A DNA stretch of 60,743 nucleotides from Candidatus Woesearchaeota archaeon (GCA_018302335.1 JAGVZT010000046.1:1-60743), one strand, 5' to 3'. Shown: positions 47,892-55,590, numbered from the stretch's first letter. Numbers and translations: made by a program. Notes: generated by a model from the letters alone, not told the origin.

Positions 47892-48854
47892 ATGTACAGC
47901 TGGGGAGACGACACATCGACATGGACAGGACCGGGCAGCTACGACTACGGCTCCGCGCGGCGCGCGTATCTGGACTCGCTGGCGAAAGCCGGTCCGCGGA
48001 CGTACGCGGCGAGGAGCGAGCCGGACATGAAACTCGTGGCTCCGCAGAAGACCATCCGCTCGGAGAGCAAGAATCCCGTGGTCATCGCGGTCGATGTCAC
48101 GGGAAGCATGGCGCACTGGCCCGCGGAGATCTTCGACCGGCTGCCCCTGCTCTACCAGACCCTGACGAAATACCAGCCGGACGTCGAGTTCTGCTTTGCC
48201 GCGATAGGGGACGCGAGCTGCGATGCCTATCCCCTGCAGGTCAACGACTTTGCCAAGGAGACGGACCTCGACGCGAAGCTCAAAGCGCTCTGCGCCGAGG
48301 GCGGCGGAGGAGGGCAGCACTTCGAGAGCTATGAGCTCTTCGCGCAGCACATGGCATCCAGGTGCGAGACGCCCAACGCGACGTCGCCTTTTCTCATCGT
48401 CTTCGGGGACGAGGGATTCTACCCCAAGGTCAACCCGGACCAGGCTGCGCACTATCTCGGAGCAGGGCTGGAGGCCGAGGTCGATTCCCAGGAGCTCTGG
48501 CAGAGCCTGCTCCAGAAGTTCGACGTGTATCACCTGCACAAGGAATACGCGGACCTGCGCCTGGACAAGGAGATTGTCTCCCAGTGGCAGTCCGCGCTGG
48601 GAAAGCAGCGCGTCATCCCCCTCTTCGAGGCGGAGCGTGCGGTGGACGTCGCGATGGGGCTCATCGCGAAGCGCTGGGGCCACTTCGGGGACTTCGAGGA
48701 CAATCTCAGCGCCCGGCACGACGCTTCGGAATCGGCCTCCGTGTACGCATCCCTGCGCCACGTCCCCGCTGCGACAACGGACGGCAAGAGCGCCATGACG
48801 CGCACGGGCACGGCAGGGAAGAGCACGGCGCTGGACGGTGAGGACGATGCCTGA
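47892..48854 (+). CDS. von Willebrand factor A domain protein
   Basis: A 320-residue protein. A glycine/tyrosine-rich N-terminal tail (SWGDDTSTWTGPGSYDYGSA) with Ser/Thr that could be kinase targets precedes a vWA domain with the MIDAS start VIAVDVTGSMAHWP, the later acidic FCFAAIGDASCD and GGGGGQHFESYELF. The C-terminus is Ser/Thr-rich. vWA domains mediate metal-dependent protein contacts. ATG 47892 follows the kinase stop by five bases, with GAGGGAG as ribosome site. Confidence 0.88.
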   Translation: MYSWGDDTSTWTGPGSYDYGSARRAYLDSLAKAGPRTYAARSEPDMKLVAPQKTIRSESKNPVVIAVDVTGSMAHWPAEIFDRLPLLYQTLTKYQPDVEFCFAAIGDASCDAYPLQVNDFAKETDLDAKLKALCAEGGGGGQHFESYELFAQHMASRCETPNATSPFLIVFGDEGFYPKVNPDQAAHYLGAGLEAEVDSQELWQSLLQKFDVYHLHKEYADLRLDKEIVSQWQSALGKQRVIPLFEAERAVDVAMGLIAKRWGHFGDFEDNLSARHDASESASVYASLRHVPAATTDGKSAMTRTGTAGKSTALDGEDDA

Positions 48855-49737
48855 CGCCATCGTCACCGTGCCGCCGCATGCCTCCTTCATCACGGAGGTG
48901 GCGTGCCATCCCCTCGTGTCGGGGCTGCGCCTCAACACCGTCATGCCGGTCAAGGGCTCCCTGGAGGATACGCTGAAGCGCCTGCTGGACACCGGGAAGA
49001 CCATCTACGTCGATCTGAAGTGCAGGCAGCTGCGCGTCAGAACCTTCGGAGTGCCGCCCTTCACCGAGATTGAGCTGACCCATCGCATCGCCGTAGAAAC
49101 GCCGGTCACGGCGTACTTCAGCGGCGGGAAAGAGCGCGCGACGGTGCTGGAGGTGGACGGGAACAGGCTCATCATGGCCGAGGGTCCTCATCGCGTGGTG
49201 GGACCGGGCGAGAGCGTCAACATCCCGCATCCCTCGCTCCGCGTGGAAGGGTACCTCACCGAGCTGGACAGGAGATACATCGAGGCAGGGGCGCGCGTCG
49301 GCGTGCGGGACTACATGCTGTCCTTCGTGGAGAGCGGCCGTGATATCACCGAGCTGACCGCGCTGCTCCCGGAGGCGCGCGTCGTGGCGAAGATAGAGTC
49401 AGCGCGGGGACTAGGGTACATCGCGGCCGAGTGGGACCACGAAGCGCGATTGATGGCCGCGCGAGGAGACCTCTACCTCGAGGTCGAGCGGCCGCACCAC
49501 ATCGCGGCGGCGCTGGACAGCATCATCCGCACCGACGCGAGCGCCATCGTCGCATCACGGCTGTTCGACTCCATGGCACTGCACGCTGAGCCGGAAAGCG
49601 CGGACATCATGGACGCGGATGCCCTGCTCCGCATGGGCTACCGGACCTTCATGCTCGGGGACGAGGTCTGCCTGAAGCGGGAATCGGTCCTGGGAGCATT
49701 GAATCTGCTGGAGGCAGTCGCGGAGCGATACGCTTAA
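48847..49737 (+). CDS. Pyruvate-kinase-like barrel protein
   Basis: A 296-residue protein matching the pyruvate kinase TIM barrel but lacking the C-terminal regulatory domain. Recognisable pieces: TIYVDLKCRQLRVRTF (LDxKGPEIR), VVAKIESARGL (KIE catalytic motif), ARGDLYLEVERP (RGDLGxE), VASRLFDSMA and SADIMDADALLRMGYRTFML (the ATQMLESM and AEVSDVANAV regions). Metal and Lys residues appear kept. It may phosphorylate another substrate or cleave a keto acid. It starts eight bases before the vWA stop. Confidence 0.72.
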   Translation: MPDAIVTVPPHASFITEVACHPLVSGLRLNTVMPVKGSLEDTLKRLLDTGKTIYVDLKCRQLRVRTFGVPPFTEIELTHRIAVETPVTAYFSGGKERATVLEVDGNRLIMAEGPHRVVGPGESVNIPHPSLRVEGYLTELDRRYIEAGARVGVRDYMLSFVESGRDITELTALLPEARVVAKIESARGLGYIAAEWDHEARLMAARGDLYLEVERPHHIAAALDSIIRTDASAIVASRLFDSMALHAEPESADIMDADALLRMGYRTFMLGDEVCLKRESVLGALNLLEAVAERYA

Positions 49738-49766
49738 AGCGGCGGCGTCGCTCCGGAGGGACAGGA

Positions 49767-50264
49767 ATGGCAAAGACGCGGAATCCGCCTACTGCGGTGG
49801 ATGTGGTCATCGAGCTGTACCGTCCGGGAACGAATCTCGCTGGCCCGGAACTGGAAGCGCTGGAGGGCATCGTGCTCATCGAGCGCGGCCGTCCTCCATT
49901 CCAGGGAAAATGGGCCCTCCCTGGCGGCTTCCAGGAGTACGGGGAGTCTCTGGAGCAAACGGCAGTACGAGAGGCGAAGGAGGAGACAGGTCTGGATGTC
50001 GTGCTGGTGTCACAGCTCTCGACTTATTCTGCCCCTGACCGCGACCCGCGCGGGCATGTCAACTCCGTCGGCTATATCGCGCGGGCGACTGGCTCTCCGC
50101 TAGGCGCTGATGACGCAGCGCAGGCGCAGGTCTTCCCGTTGGACCAGCTGCCCGAGCTGGCCTTCGACCATGCGAAGCGAATAGAGGAGGACTACTGGGG
50201 ATGGCGCTCACACCAGTCCCTGCGGAATCTCATCGACCGTCTCTACGGGGGAGACAGATGGTAG
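49767..50264 (+). CDS. NUDIX hydrolase, ADP-ribose pyrophosphatase-like
   Basis: A 165-residue protein with a complete Nudix box (GGFQEYGESLEQTAVREAKE then ETGL). PPFQGKWALPGGF and the RDPRGHVNSVGYIA segment resemble the COG1051 ADP-ribose pyrophosphatase group. It would split ADP-ribose to AMP and ribose-5-phosphate. GGAGGGAC precedes ATG 49767. Overlaps the next gene by seven bases, so the NUDIX and ADP-ribosylglycohydrolase proteins are probably made together. Confidence 0.9.
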   Translation: MAKTRNPPTAVDVVIELYRPGTNLAGPELEALEGIVLIERGRPPFQGKWALPGGFQEYGESLEQTAVREAKEETGLDVVLVSQLSTYSAPDRDPRGHVNSVGYIARATGSPLGADDAAQAQVFPLDQLPELAFDHAKRIEEDYWGWRSHQSLRNLIDRLYGGDRW

Positions 50265-51250
50265 AACGCTACAAGGCGACGTTGCTCGGCTGCGGGATAG
50301 GCGACGCGCTGGGCCAGCAGGTGGAGGGCTGGTCCGCGGAGGAGATTGCGCGGTATGCCGGCCGCATCACCGGACTCATCGGCCAGCCTTACCTTCCCGC
50401 TGATGCGACCGTGCGCAGGCACAACAGGAAGAGAGGCGAATGCACGGATGACACCATCCTCACCCTTGCGGTCGCCGAGTCCATCGTCTCGTGCGGCGGG
50501 CTCAATCTCGAGGACATGTGCGCCCGGCAGCTCCGCGCGTACTCCGCGAGGAAGCGGCCCGACGGCAGCGTTGCCGGAGGCTTCGGCCGCACGACGCGGG
50601 AGGCATTCGAGCACATGCTGCGCGGCATTCCACCGGAGGACGCCGGTGTCGACGGACTTGGCAACGGGCCGGCGATGAAGATGGCACCCGTGGGACTGTA
50701 CATGGCATCCTCCGGGAGGTACGAGGAGGGCATCCGTTTCGCCGCAGCGCTCGGATACACCACGCACCTCGACCCGCGGAGCATCGCCTCGGGGGTGGTG
50801 CAGGCGCACGCCGTCTGCGCCCTGCTCTCCTACGCGACGCGCGATGCATTCCTGGATTCGCTGGTCGATGCGAGCGCCCGCTGCGAGTCCGCGCTCTCGC
50901 CTCCCCGTCAGCTTTCGAACGCAGGAAGCCTCACCGAGCGCCTTGCGTGGGTGCGGGACCACCGCGATGCGGACGCCGATACCGCGCATCGGGTCCTCGG
51001 CTCTTCGGGACTCGCGTTCGAATCGCATCCCTTCGCGCTCTTCATGCTCCAGCGCCACTGGCAGGAGCCGCTTTCGGGCATGCTCGCGACCATCAACGCA
51101 GGAGGAGACACCGACACCACCGGGGCATTGTACGGCGCGCTCTGCGGGGCGCTGCACGGCATGGTCTTCCCCGCGGAGTGGGTTACGCCGCTGGACTGGG
51201 AATCCCTTGTTGCGGCGGGGCAAGGTATTTATGCGCTCCGGAAACCCTAG
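50258..51250 (+). CDS. ADP-ribosylglycohydrolase
   Basis: A 330-residue ARH/DraG-family protein: LLGCGIGDALGQQVEG at the N-terminus, metal ligands in ECTDDTILTLAVAESI, and the C-terminal INAGGDTDTTGALYGALCGALHG that supplies the other acidic ligands. The family removes ADP-ribose from proteins or small molecules. Its ADP-ribose product would feed the NUDIX enzyme encoded just upstream. ATG 50258 is the real start; the longer track ORF is not supported. Confidence 0.92.
   Translation: MVERYKATLLGCGIGDALGQQVEGWSAEEIARYAGRITGLIGQPYLPADATVRRHNRKRGECTDDTILTLAVAESIVSCGGLNLEDMCARQLRAYSARKRPDGSVAGGFGRTTREAFEHMLRGIPPEDAGVDGLGNGPAMKMAPVGLYMASSGRYEEGIRFAAALGYTTHLDPRSIASGVVQAHAVCALLSYATRDAFLDSLVDASARCESALSPPRQLSNAGSLTERLAWVRDHRDADADTAHRVLGSSGLAFESHPFALFMLQRHWQEPLSGMLATINAGGDTDTTGALYGALCGALHGMVFPAEWVTPLDWESLVAAGQGIYALRKP
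51221..51234 (+). promoter_or_regulatory. Internal TATA box before the NAD-kinase-like gene
   Basis: GGTATTTATG centred at 51230, 25 nt before ATG 51255 and inside the end of the glycohydrolase gene; allows separate expression of the last gene. Confidence 0.4.
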
Positions 51251-51254
51251 GGAC

Positions 51255-52082
51255 ATGAGCATGCTCATCGTCGCGCGGCAAAGCAAGTACGAGTGGGAGC
51301 TCGCCAAGGGCACCACGCACCAAGAACTCTGCCAGCGCTTTTCTTCTGCCCCGGAGAAGCTGGAAGCCATCCTGCAGAGCCACGAATCCCAGGTCCGAGT
51401 GCGAGAGGAACTGGCCTCGCTCACCTCGGCCGAGATGCGGATGCTCGGCGAGATTCACGAACCGCTTGCCCACGACCTGGTCATCTCGCTCGGAGGCGAC
51501 AACAGCTTCACCTACGTGAGCCATTACGTCACGGGCGTGCTGATGGGCGTGAACGCAGACCCCGGACGGAGCGCGGGCGCGCTGTGCTCCTGGAGCTCCG
51601 CGGACCTCGGCGCCGTGGTGAGGGCTGCGCAGGGCGAATATCGCGTGGAAGCATGGCCGAGACTCATCGCCGATGTCAATGGCGTCGCGATGCTTCCAGC
51701 GACCAGCGAATATTTCCTCGGGGAGCGCGAGCGCCTGCAGATGTCGCGGCATCTCCTGCGGTACCGCGGCACGGAGTACGACCAGAAGGGCTCCGGGCTG
51801 CTCATCGCGACCGGCGCAGGCTCGACAGGATGGTACCGCTCCTACGGCAGCGCGTTTCCGAGAACCGAGAGCAGAGCGGGCATCGCCCTGACGGAGCCCT
51901 TCATCGCGGCCGGACTGTCCCTTGGGGAGTTGCTTCCCGGGGAAGCCATCGAGGTGGTGTCCCTGAACGACAGCGAGGGCATCGTAAGCTGCGACTCCTG
52001 GCAGAGCGTTCCCTTCCCGAGCGGGGCGGTCGCGACGGTACGCATCGCTGAGACGGCGCTGCGCGTTGCCGTGCCGCGGTAA
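51255..52082 (+). CDS. NAD kinase-like protein
   Basis: A 275-residue protein of the ATP-NAD kinase fold: LVISLGGDNSFTYVSHYV corresponds to the GGDG motif with Asn for Gly, followed by VLMGVNADPGRS, LLIATGAGSTGWYRSYG (TGSTA substrate loop), and C-terminal NDSEGIVSCDSWQSVPFPSG. It is expected to phosphorylate NAD or a related molecule. The N-terminal 70 residues (YEWELAKGTTHQELCQRF) are helical. GGDN is unusual and may alter nucleotide choice. Ends the NAD/ADP-ribose cluster. Confidence 0.8.
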   Translation: MSMLIVARQSKYEWELAKGTTHQELCQRFSSAPEKLEAILQSHESQVRVREELASLTSAEMRMLGEIHEPLAHDLVISLGGDNSFTYVSHYVTGVLMGVNADPGRSAGALCSWSSADLGAVVRAAQGEYRVEAWPRLIADVNGVAMLPATSEYFLGERERLQMSRHLLRYRGTEYDQKGSGLLIATGAGSTGWYRSYGSAFPRTESRAGIALTEPFIAAGLSLGELLPGEAIEVVSLNDSEGIVSCDSWQSVPFPSGAVATVRIAETALRVAVPR

Positions 52083-52119
52083 GGGCGCGGGCCGCGGGGT
52101 GCTCGCCCGGGACTGCACA

Positions 52120-52129
52120 TTTTTATATG
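52120..52129 (+). promoter_or_regulatory. TATA box of the alpha/alpha-toroid gene
   Basis: TTTTTATATGG centred at about 52124, 26 nt before the GTG at 52150. The rest of 52083-52149 shows nothing. Confidence 0.6.
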
Positions 52130-52149
52130 GCCTCTGGCCCTTTCCTTCT

Positions 52150-53244
52150 GTGGGACGTCTCACGTCGTGGAAGCACTGGCCCCTGCTGCTCGGCGCAGTC
52201 ATCGTCGCTGCGGCGGTTCTTGCCGCTCTCCGCATCTCCCCTGAGGAGCAGGGGTACCGCGACGCGCTCCTGCTCAGCAGGGAATGGTACCTCAACAACC
52301 AGGACGACTTCTTCCTCCACTACACCTACTATCCTGAAGAGGACGCGTACAGCAACGAGACCCACAGGCTCCGGGAGGTGGCTGCGCTGTGGAATGTGGC
52401 GACGCTCGCCAATGAGCTCGACGACCCGGAACTGAGGACGCTGGCCCAGCGCGGTTTCTCTTCCTTCGAGAAAAGCTTCGAGTTCGACTCCGAGGGGAGG
52501 TTCTTCTACGTGGACATCACCCCGAAGAGCGTCAAGCTCGGCTACTCCGCCTTCATCATCCTCGCCCTGCTCGAGATGGAGCACCCGCGCAGGGACAACT
52601 ACCTCGACGGCTTCGCAGAGGGCATACTCTCCCTCCAGAACGAGGACGGCTCCTTCGACACCCACTTCTTCTCCAATAGCACGAGCAGCACGGACTATTA
52701 TCCCGGAGAGGCAATGACCGCCCTCATGGCGCTGTACTATCATGACGCCGATGAGCGCTATCTCAGCGCGGTGAAGAGGGCGTTCCCGTACTACATCTCT
52801 TACTGGAGGGGGAATCCAACCACCGCCTTTGTGCCCTGGCAAAGCCGCGCCTACAGCCAGCTGCACCGGACTGTGCCGGACACCATTGTCGGCGATTTCG
52901 TGTTCGAGATGAATGACTGGCTGCTCGAGAGGCACGAACCTTCAGGAGAGTGCAGGTATTTCGCATTTGACGACAGACGCAGCACCGTCGGCGTGTACAT
53001 GGAGGGGGTCGCCGAGGCGTATGCTCTCGCCAAGAGGCGCGGGGACGCCCTGCACGCGAGGTGCTACGGGAACTACCTGCGCGAGGGCGCCGGGTTCCTT
53101 GCCGACATGCAGGTGAAGGCGTCCGAGCACGCTGCTGCGGTCGGCGGCTTTCCCGGTGCTGACGGCTCCATGAGGGTGGACAGGCAGCAGCACGCGGTGT
53201 TCGCGCTCCTCGGGGCGTGCGATGCGGGCGCGATCGAGTGCTGA
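52150..53244 (+). CDS. Exported or anchored alpha/alpha-toroid (six-hairpin-like) protein
   Basis: A 364-residue protein with one N-terminal transmembrane helix (HWPLLLGAVIVAAAVLAAL) and an extracellular body of repeated helical hairpins: LAQRGFSSFEKSFEFD, YLDGFAEGILSLQNEDGSFD, YYPGEAMTALMALYYHDADE, TVGVYMEGVAEAYALAK. QNEDGSFD and GEAMTAL are typical of six-hairpin glycosidases and prenyltransferase-like toroids. Sugar processing at the cell surface is likely. GTG 52150 fits the TATA spacing; the track start at 52066 is upstream of the promoter. Confidence 0.6.
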   Translation: MGRLTSWKHWPLLLGAVIVAAAVLAALRISPEEQGYRDALLLSREWYLNNQDDFFLHYTYYPEEDAYSNETHRLREVAALWNVATLANELDDPELRTLAQRGFSSFEKSFEFDSEGRFFYVDITPKSVKLGYSAFIILALLEMEHPRRDNYLDGFAEGILSLQNEDGSFDTHFFSNSTSSTDYYPGEAMTALMALYYHDADERYLSAVKRAFPYYISYWRGNPTTAFVPWQSRAYSQLHRTVPDTIVGDFVFEMNDWLLERHEPSGECRYFAFDDRRSTVGVYMEGVAEAYALAKRRGDALHARCYGNYLREGAGFLADMQVKASEHAAAVGGFPGADGSMRVDRQQHAVFALLGACDAGAIEC

Positions 53245-53295
53245 CATGATCCTCAACCTATCTCTGCTCTAGTAGCGTGAGGATTTGCAGATGCG

Positions 53296-53376
53296 CTGCC
53301 GCACCGGGCGTGCGGTGTCGGGGGCAGTGCCGCGGCAGGGCGCGCGCAAGCGACGTCCGGAAGACTTCCGTCTTTT
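53296..53376 (+). terminator. Structured region with terminator-like hairpin
   Basis: 53296-53338 can fold as CTGCCGC/GCGGCAG or as CCGCAC/GTGCGG. Then CGGAA-GAC-TTCCG at 53358-53370 is followed by TCTTTT. Probably ends transcription of the preceding gene. Confidence 0.4.
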
Positions 53377-53419
53377 CCCCGCATAGGCATATGAAGGCAT
53401 GCAGCGCCAATAGTCTTAT

Positions 53420-53737
53420 ATGTCTGAACATATTGCTAGAACATATGTTAGCGCATACCGGGGAAGGCTCTACCCAACGAAAGCGGCAGTCAGAGAGCTG
53501 CTGGACCTCGGACTGCGTCTTGAAGACTGCGTAAGGATTCTGGAGGATGGCTATGCACCACGGAAAAGGAAGAAAGGGACGGTCGAGCGCTGGCTGGACC
53601 GGGGGAAGAAGACCTACAACGTCGTTGCTGCGCGAAGTTGCGACGCGCTCGGAGAAGGCATCTGGCTGGTCATTCACGTCGGATGCTTCACGCGGCATCG
53701 TCTGCGTCTGCGGCGCAAGCACGGAGAGGAGCGCTGA
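53420..53737 (+). CDS. Toxin-like small protein of an AbrB-linked pair
   Basis: A 105-residue basic protein (AKTY-like start SEHIARTYVSAYRGRLYPTK; LGLRLEDCVRILEDGYAPRK; RKKGTVERWLDRGKKTYNVV; IWLVIHVG). It matches a family of small archaeal proteins I remember beside CxxC/AbrB proteins and presumed toxins. Start ATG 53420 is about 30 nt after GGCATATGAA; it also overlaps CTTATATG. The last 20 residues, rich in Arg, lie where the antitoxin frame begins and may not be conserved. Confidence 0.5.
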   Translation: MSEHIARTYVSAYRGRLYPTKAAVRELLDLGLRLEDCVRILEDGYAPRKRKKGTVERWLDRGKKTYNVVAARSCDALGEGIWLVIHVGCFTRHRLRLRRKHGEER

Positions 53738-54032
53738 CATCCGTTTCAACGGCTTCGTGACCGGCGGGTGGAAATGCGCGGCCTGCGGCGAAGAGTACGG
53801 GGACCCGGAGAAGACCGAGCAGACGCTTGTCCTCAGCAGGCTCCGGCAGCGCGGCAAGACGCTGAAGCTGAACAAGGTGAGGAGCAACCTCGTCATGCGT
53901 ATCCCGGTCGAGGTCAGCGAGGTCTTCGGGCTGCAGGACGGAGACTCTGTCGAACTCCGCATCGTGGGCGACGACATCGTGCTCCGCACCGCGAAGCCGC
54001 CGCTCGCGTGGATGCGGCGCAAGGCCACGTAG
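53625..54032 (+). CDS. Zinc-finger plus SpoVT/AbrB-domain protein, probable antitoxin
   Basis: In the frame of the track ORF 53547-54032. The convincing part starts around 53700: CVCGAS...KCAACGEEYGD (two CxC/CxxC knuckles) and then TLKLNKVRSNLVMRIPVEVS EVFGLQDGDSVELRI, an AbrB DNA-binding swapped hairpin. No ATG is available between the zinc finger and ATG 53553 deep inside the toxin gene; TTG 53625 is used here as a compromise. Either translation starts at a rare codon or a frame change separates it from the toxin. Stop TAG at 54030-54032. Confidence 0.55.
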   Translation: MLREVATRSEKASGWSFTSDASRGIVCVCGASTERSADIRFNGFVTGGWKCAACGEEYGDPEKTEQTLVLSRLRQRGKTLKLNKVRSNLVMRIPVEVSEVFGLQDGDSVELRIVGDDIVLRTAKPPLAWMRRKAT

Positions 54033-54059
54033 AATCCACAGTCGGCCTCTCGTGACCGC

Positions 54060-54749
54060 TCACCCGACCGCATCGAAATAGGACCGCAGTTCCTCTTTCA
54101 GCTCGCCGATGGAATCGAACACGAACAGCACCTCGTTGAAGGTGGTGATGGCCTTGTCCCGCCTGAGGATATCGTGAATCCTGAACTTCTGCATCTTCGT
54201 ACCGCCGCTCATCACCTTGTCGGTCTCGCTCTTGGAGGAGATGATGCCCGCACCGAAGATTTTCATCTCGTCCTCCTCCATGATGAGGCCGAATTCGGTG
54301 CTGAACCACGCCAGTCGCTTGATGTTCTCCCGCTGCTCCTCGTTCGCGCGGCGGAAAACGGGAGCGAACATGTCCTGCAGCGCGGTGTAGTGAGGCAGGA
54401 CCATGAGCGGCATGTGGCCGAAGATATCATGGAACATGTCCGGCTCCGGCGTGAACTCCAGCTCTTCCCAGCTGCGCATGTAATCCGTGATGAGGAACTC
54501 CTTCTTGATGAAATGGTCGTTGTACCAGGGAAAGGCGTCGGTGTAGCGCACTGCGGTCCTCATGGTCCTCCATCCTGTGCGGGGGGTGATGACCGCGTTC
54601 AGCTCCTCCAGCTGCGGAATCCTGTCGTGAGGCAGCTTCAGGATGTCGAAGCCCCGCAGCCAGTCGCTGCACGCGTGCTTCCTCGCGCGCGGCAGCTGGT
54701 TGGCGTAGAGCCTTGCCCAAATCCTGTGCTGGTCCTCGGTGAACTCCAT
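54060..54749 (-). CDS. phhA: Phenylalanine-4-hydroxylase-like aromatic amino acid hydroxylase
   Basis: A 229-residue catalytic domain. Iron ligands: FHDIFGHMPLM (His-x4-His) and Glu in WFSTEFGLI. Preceding YTDAFPWYNDHFIKKEFLIT and following FRIHDILRRDKAITTFNEVLFVFDS fit bacterial PhhA. It uses O2 and a tetrahydropterin to make tyrosine from phenylalanine (or tryptophan hydroxylation). No ACT regulatory domain. ATG 54749 lies 28 nt after CATTAAAAG; the longer track ORF begins upstream of that TATA box. Such enzymes are uncommon in archaea and imply oxygen contact. Confidence 0.9.
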   Translation of the reverse strand: MEFTEDQHRIWARLYANQLPRARKHACSDWLRGFDILKLPHDRIPQLEELNAVITPRTGWRTMRTAVRYTDAFPWYNDHFIKKEFLITDYMRSWEELEFTPEPDMFHDIFGHMPLMVLPHYTALQDMFAPVFRRANEEQRENIKRLAWFSTEFGLIMEEDEMKIFGAGIISSKSETDKVMSGGTKMQKFRIHDILRRDKAITTFNEVLFVFDSIGELKEELRSYFDAVG

Positions 54750-54770
54750 CCCGGACACTGAGGAACTCGC

Positions 54771-54838
54771 TTCTTTTAATGATTTTCGCCAGCCGACTCC
54801 CTGCTGGATACCGGGTGCGCGGCAAAGCTTATAATCCC
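54771..54838. promoter_or_regulatory. Divergent promoters, phhA / HAD gene
   Basis: CATTAAAAG (minus) centred at 54777, 28 nt from ATG 54749; GCTTATAATCC (plus) centred at 54833, 24 nt from GTG 54857. Confidence 0.6.
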
Positions 54839-54856
54839 TGAGGACAAGATGCACGC

Positions 54857-55459
54857 GTGCGCTGGCTCATCCTGGACTTCGACAATGTCATCTCTCCTAC
54901 GCACTACTGGTTCGACGCGTCCCTCGGAGAGGTCGCCAAGGAGCGGAGCCTCAACACGCGGAAGGCGGTCCTCTTCCTCTGCAGGCACATGCCGCAGTGG
55001 TTCCGCAACACCTGGAACACCTCGACCACCCTGGACAGGATGGGCCGTCATCTCCACCAGACTGTTCCCCTGCGGCTCTTCCGGGAGAAGCTCAAGGGGA
55101 CCCTGCGTCCGCAGCCCGAGGTCCTCAGGGCGGTCGCGGCGCTGCGCAAGCGCGGCGTGAAAGTCGCGGTGCTCACCGACAGCCCGGCCATCCGCATCCG
55201 GCTCATGCGCACGCTCCTCAAGGGCCAGTTTGATCATATCACCGGCTCGGGTTTTCTCGGCCATATGAAACGCGACCGGCGCTGCTTCCGGAAGCTCTGC
55301 GCAAGGCTCCGCGCGAAGCCCGAGGACTGCCTTCTCGTCGACGACCTCGAGCTGAACTGCGCCTCGGCGCGAAAGGCCGGGTTGCAAGCGCTGCGCTTCA
55401 GCATCGCAGAACGTCCTGCAAGGGAACTCGCGGCGAGGCTCCGTTCTCTCCGAGAGTGA
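54857..55459 (+). CDS. HAD-superfamily hydrolase
   Basis: A 200-residue HAD protein: motif I LDFDNVIS, motif II VLTDSPA, Lys in GHMKRDRR, motif IV LLVDDLELNC. Cap of the helical C1 type between residues 20 and 85. Small-molecule phosphatase is likely, substrate unknown. GTG 54857 is the leaderless start. Followed by a palindrome copy. Confidence 0.85.
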   Translation: MRWLILDFDNVISPTHYWFDASLGEVAKERSLNTRKAVLFLCRHMPQWFRNTWNTSTTLDRMGRHLHQTVPLRLFREKLKGTLRPQPEVLRAVAALRKRGVKVAVLTDSPAIRIRLMRTLLKGQFDHITGSGFLGHMKRDRRCFRKLCARLRAKPEDCLLVDDLELNCASARKAGLQALRFSIAERPARELAARLRSLRE

Positions 55460-55531
55460 GCGGCCACATTGCGGAGAATGTCCGCCAGGCGAGACAGCAC
55501 GGAACCTGTGCGGTCTTCCGACCGAGATTCC
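55460..55531. repeat. GGCCG-capped intergenic palindrome, copy 14
   Basis: GCGGCCACATTGCGGAGAAT, core CAGGCGAGACAGCACGGAAC, end CGGTCTTCCGACCGAGATTC. Same orientation as copy 2 and close to it in the first half. Confidence 0.65.
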
Positions 55532-55590
55532 AGAGGCTCCGCATGGAACGCCGCCGATAACTATAAAACCACAGCGCGGACTGCCGGGGC

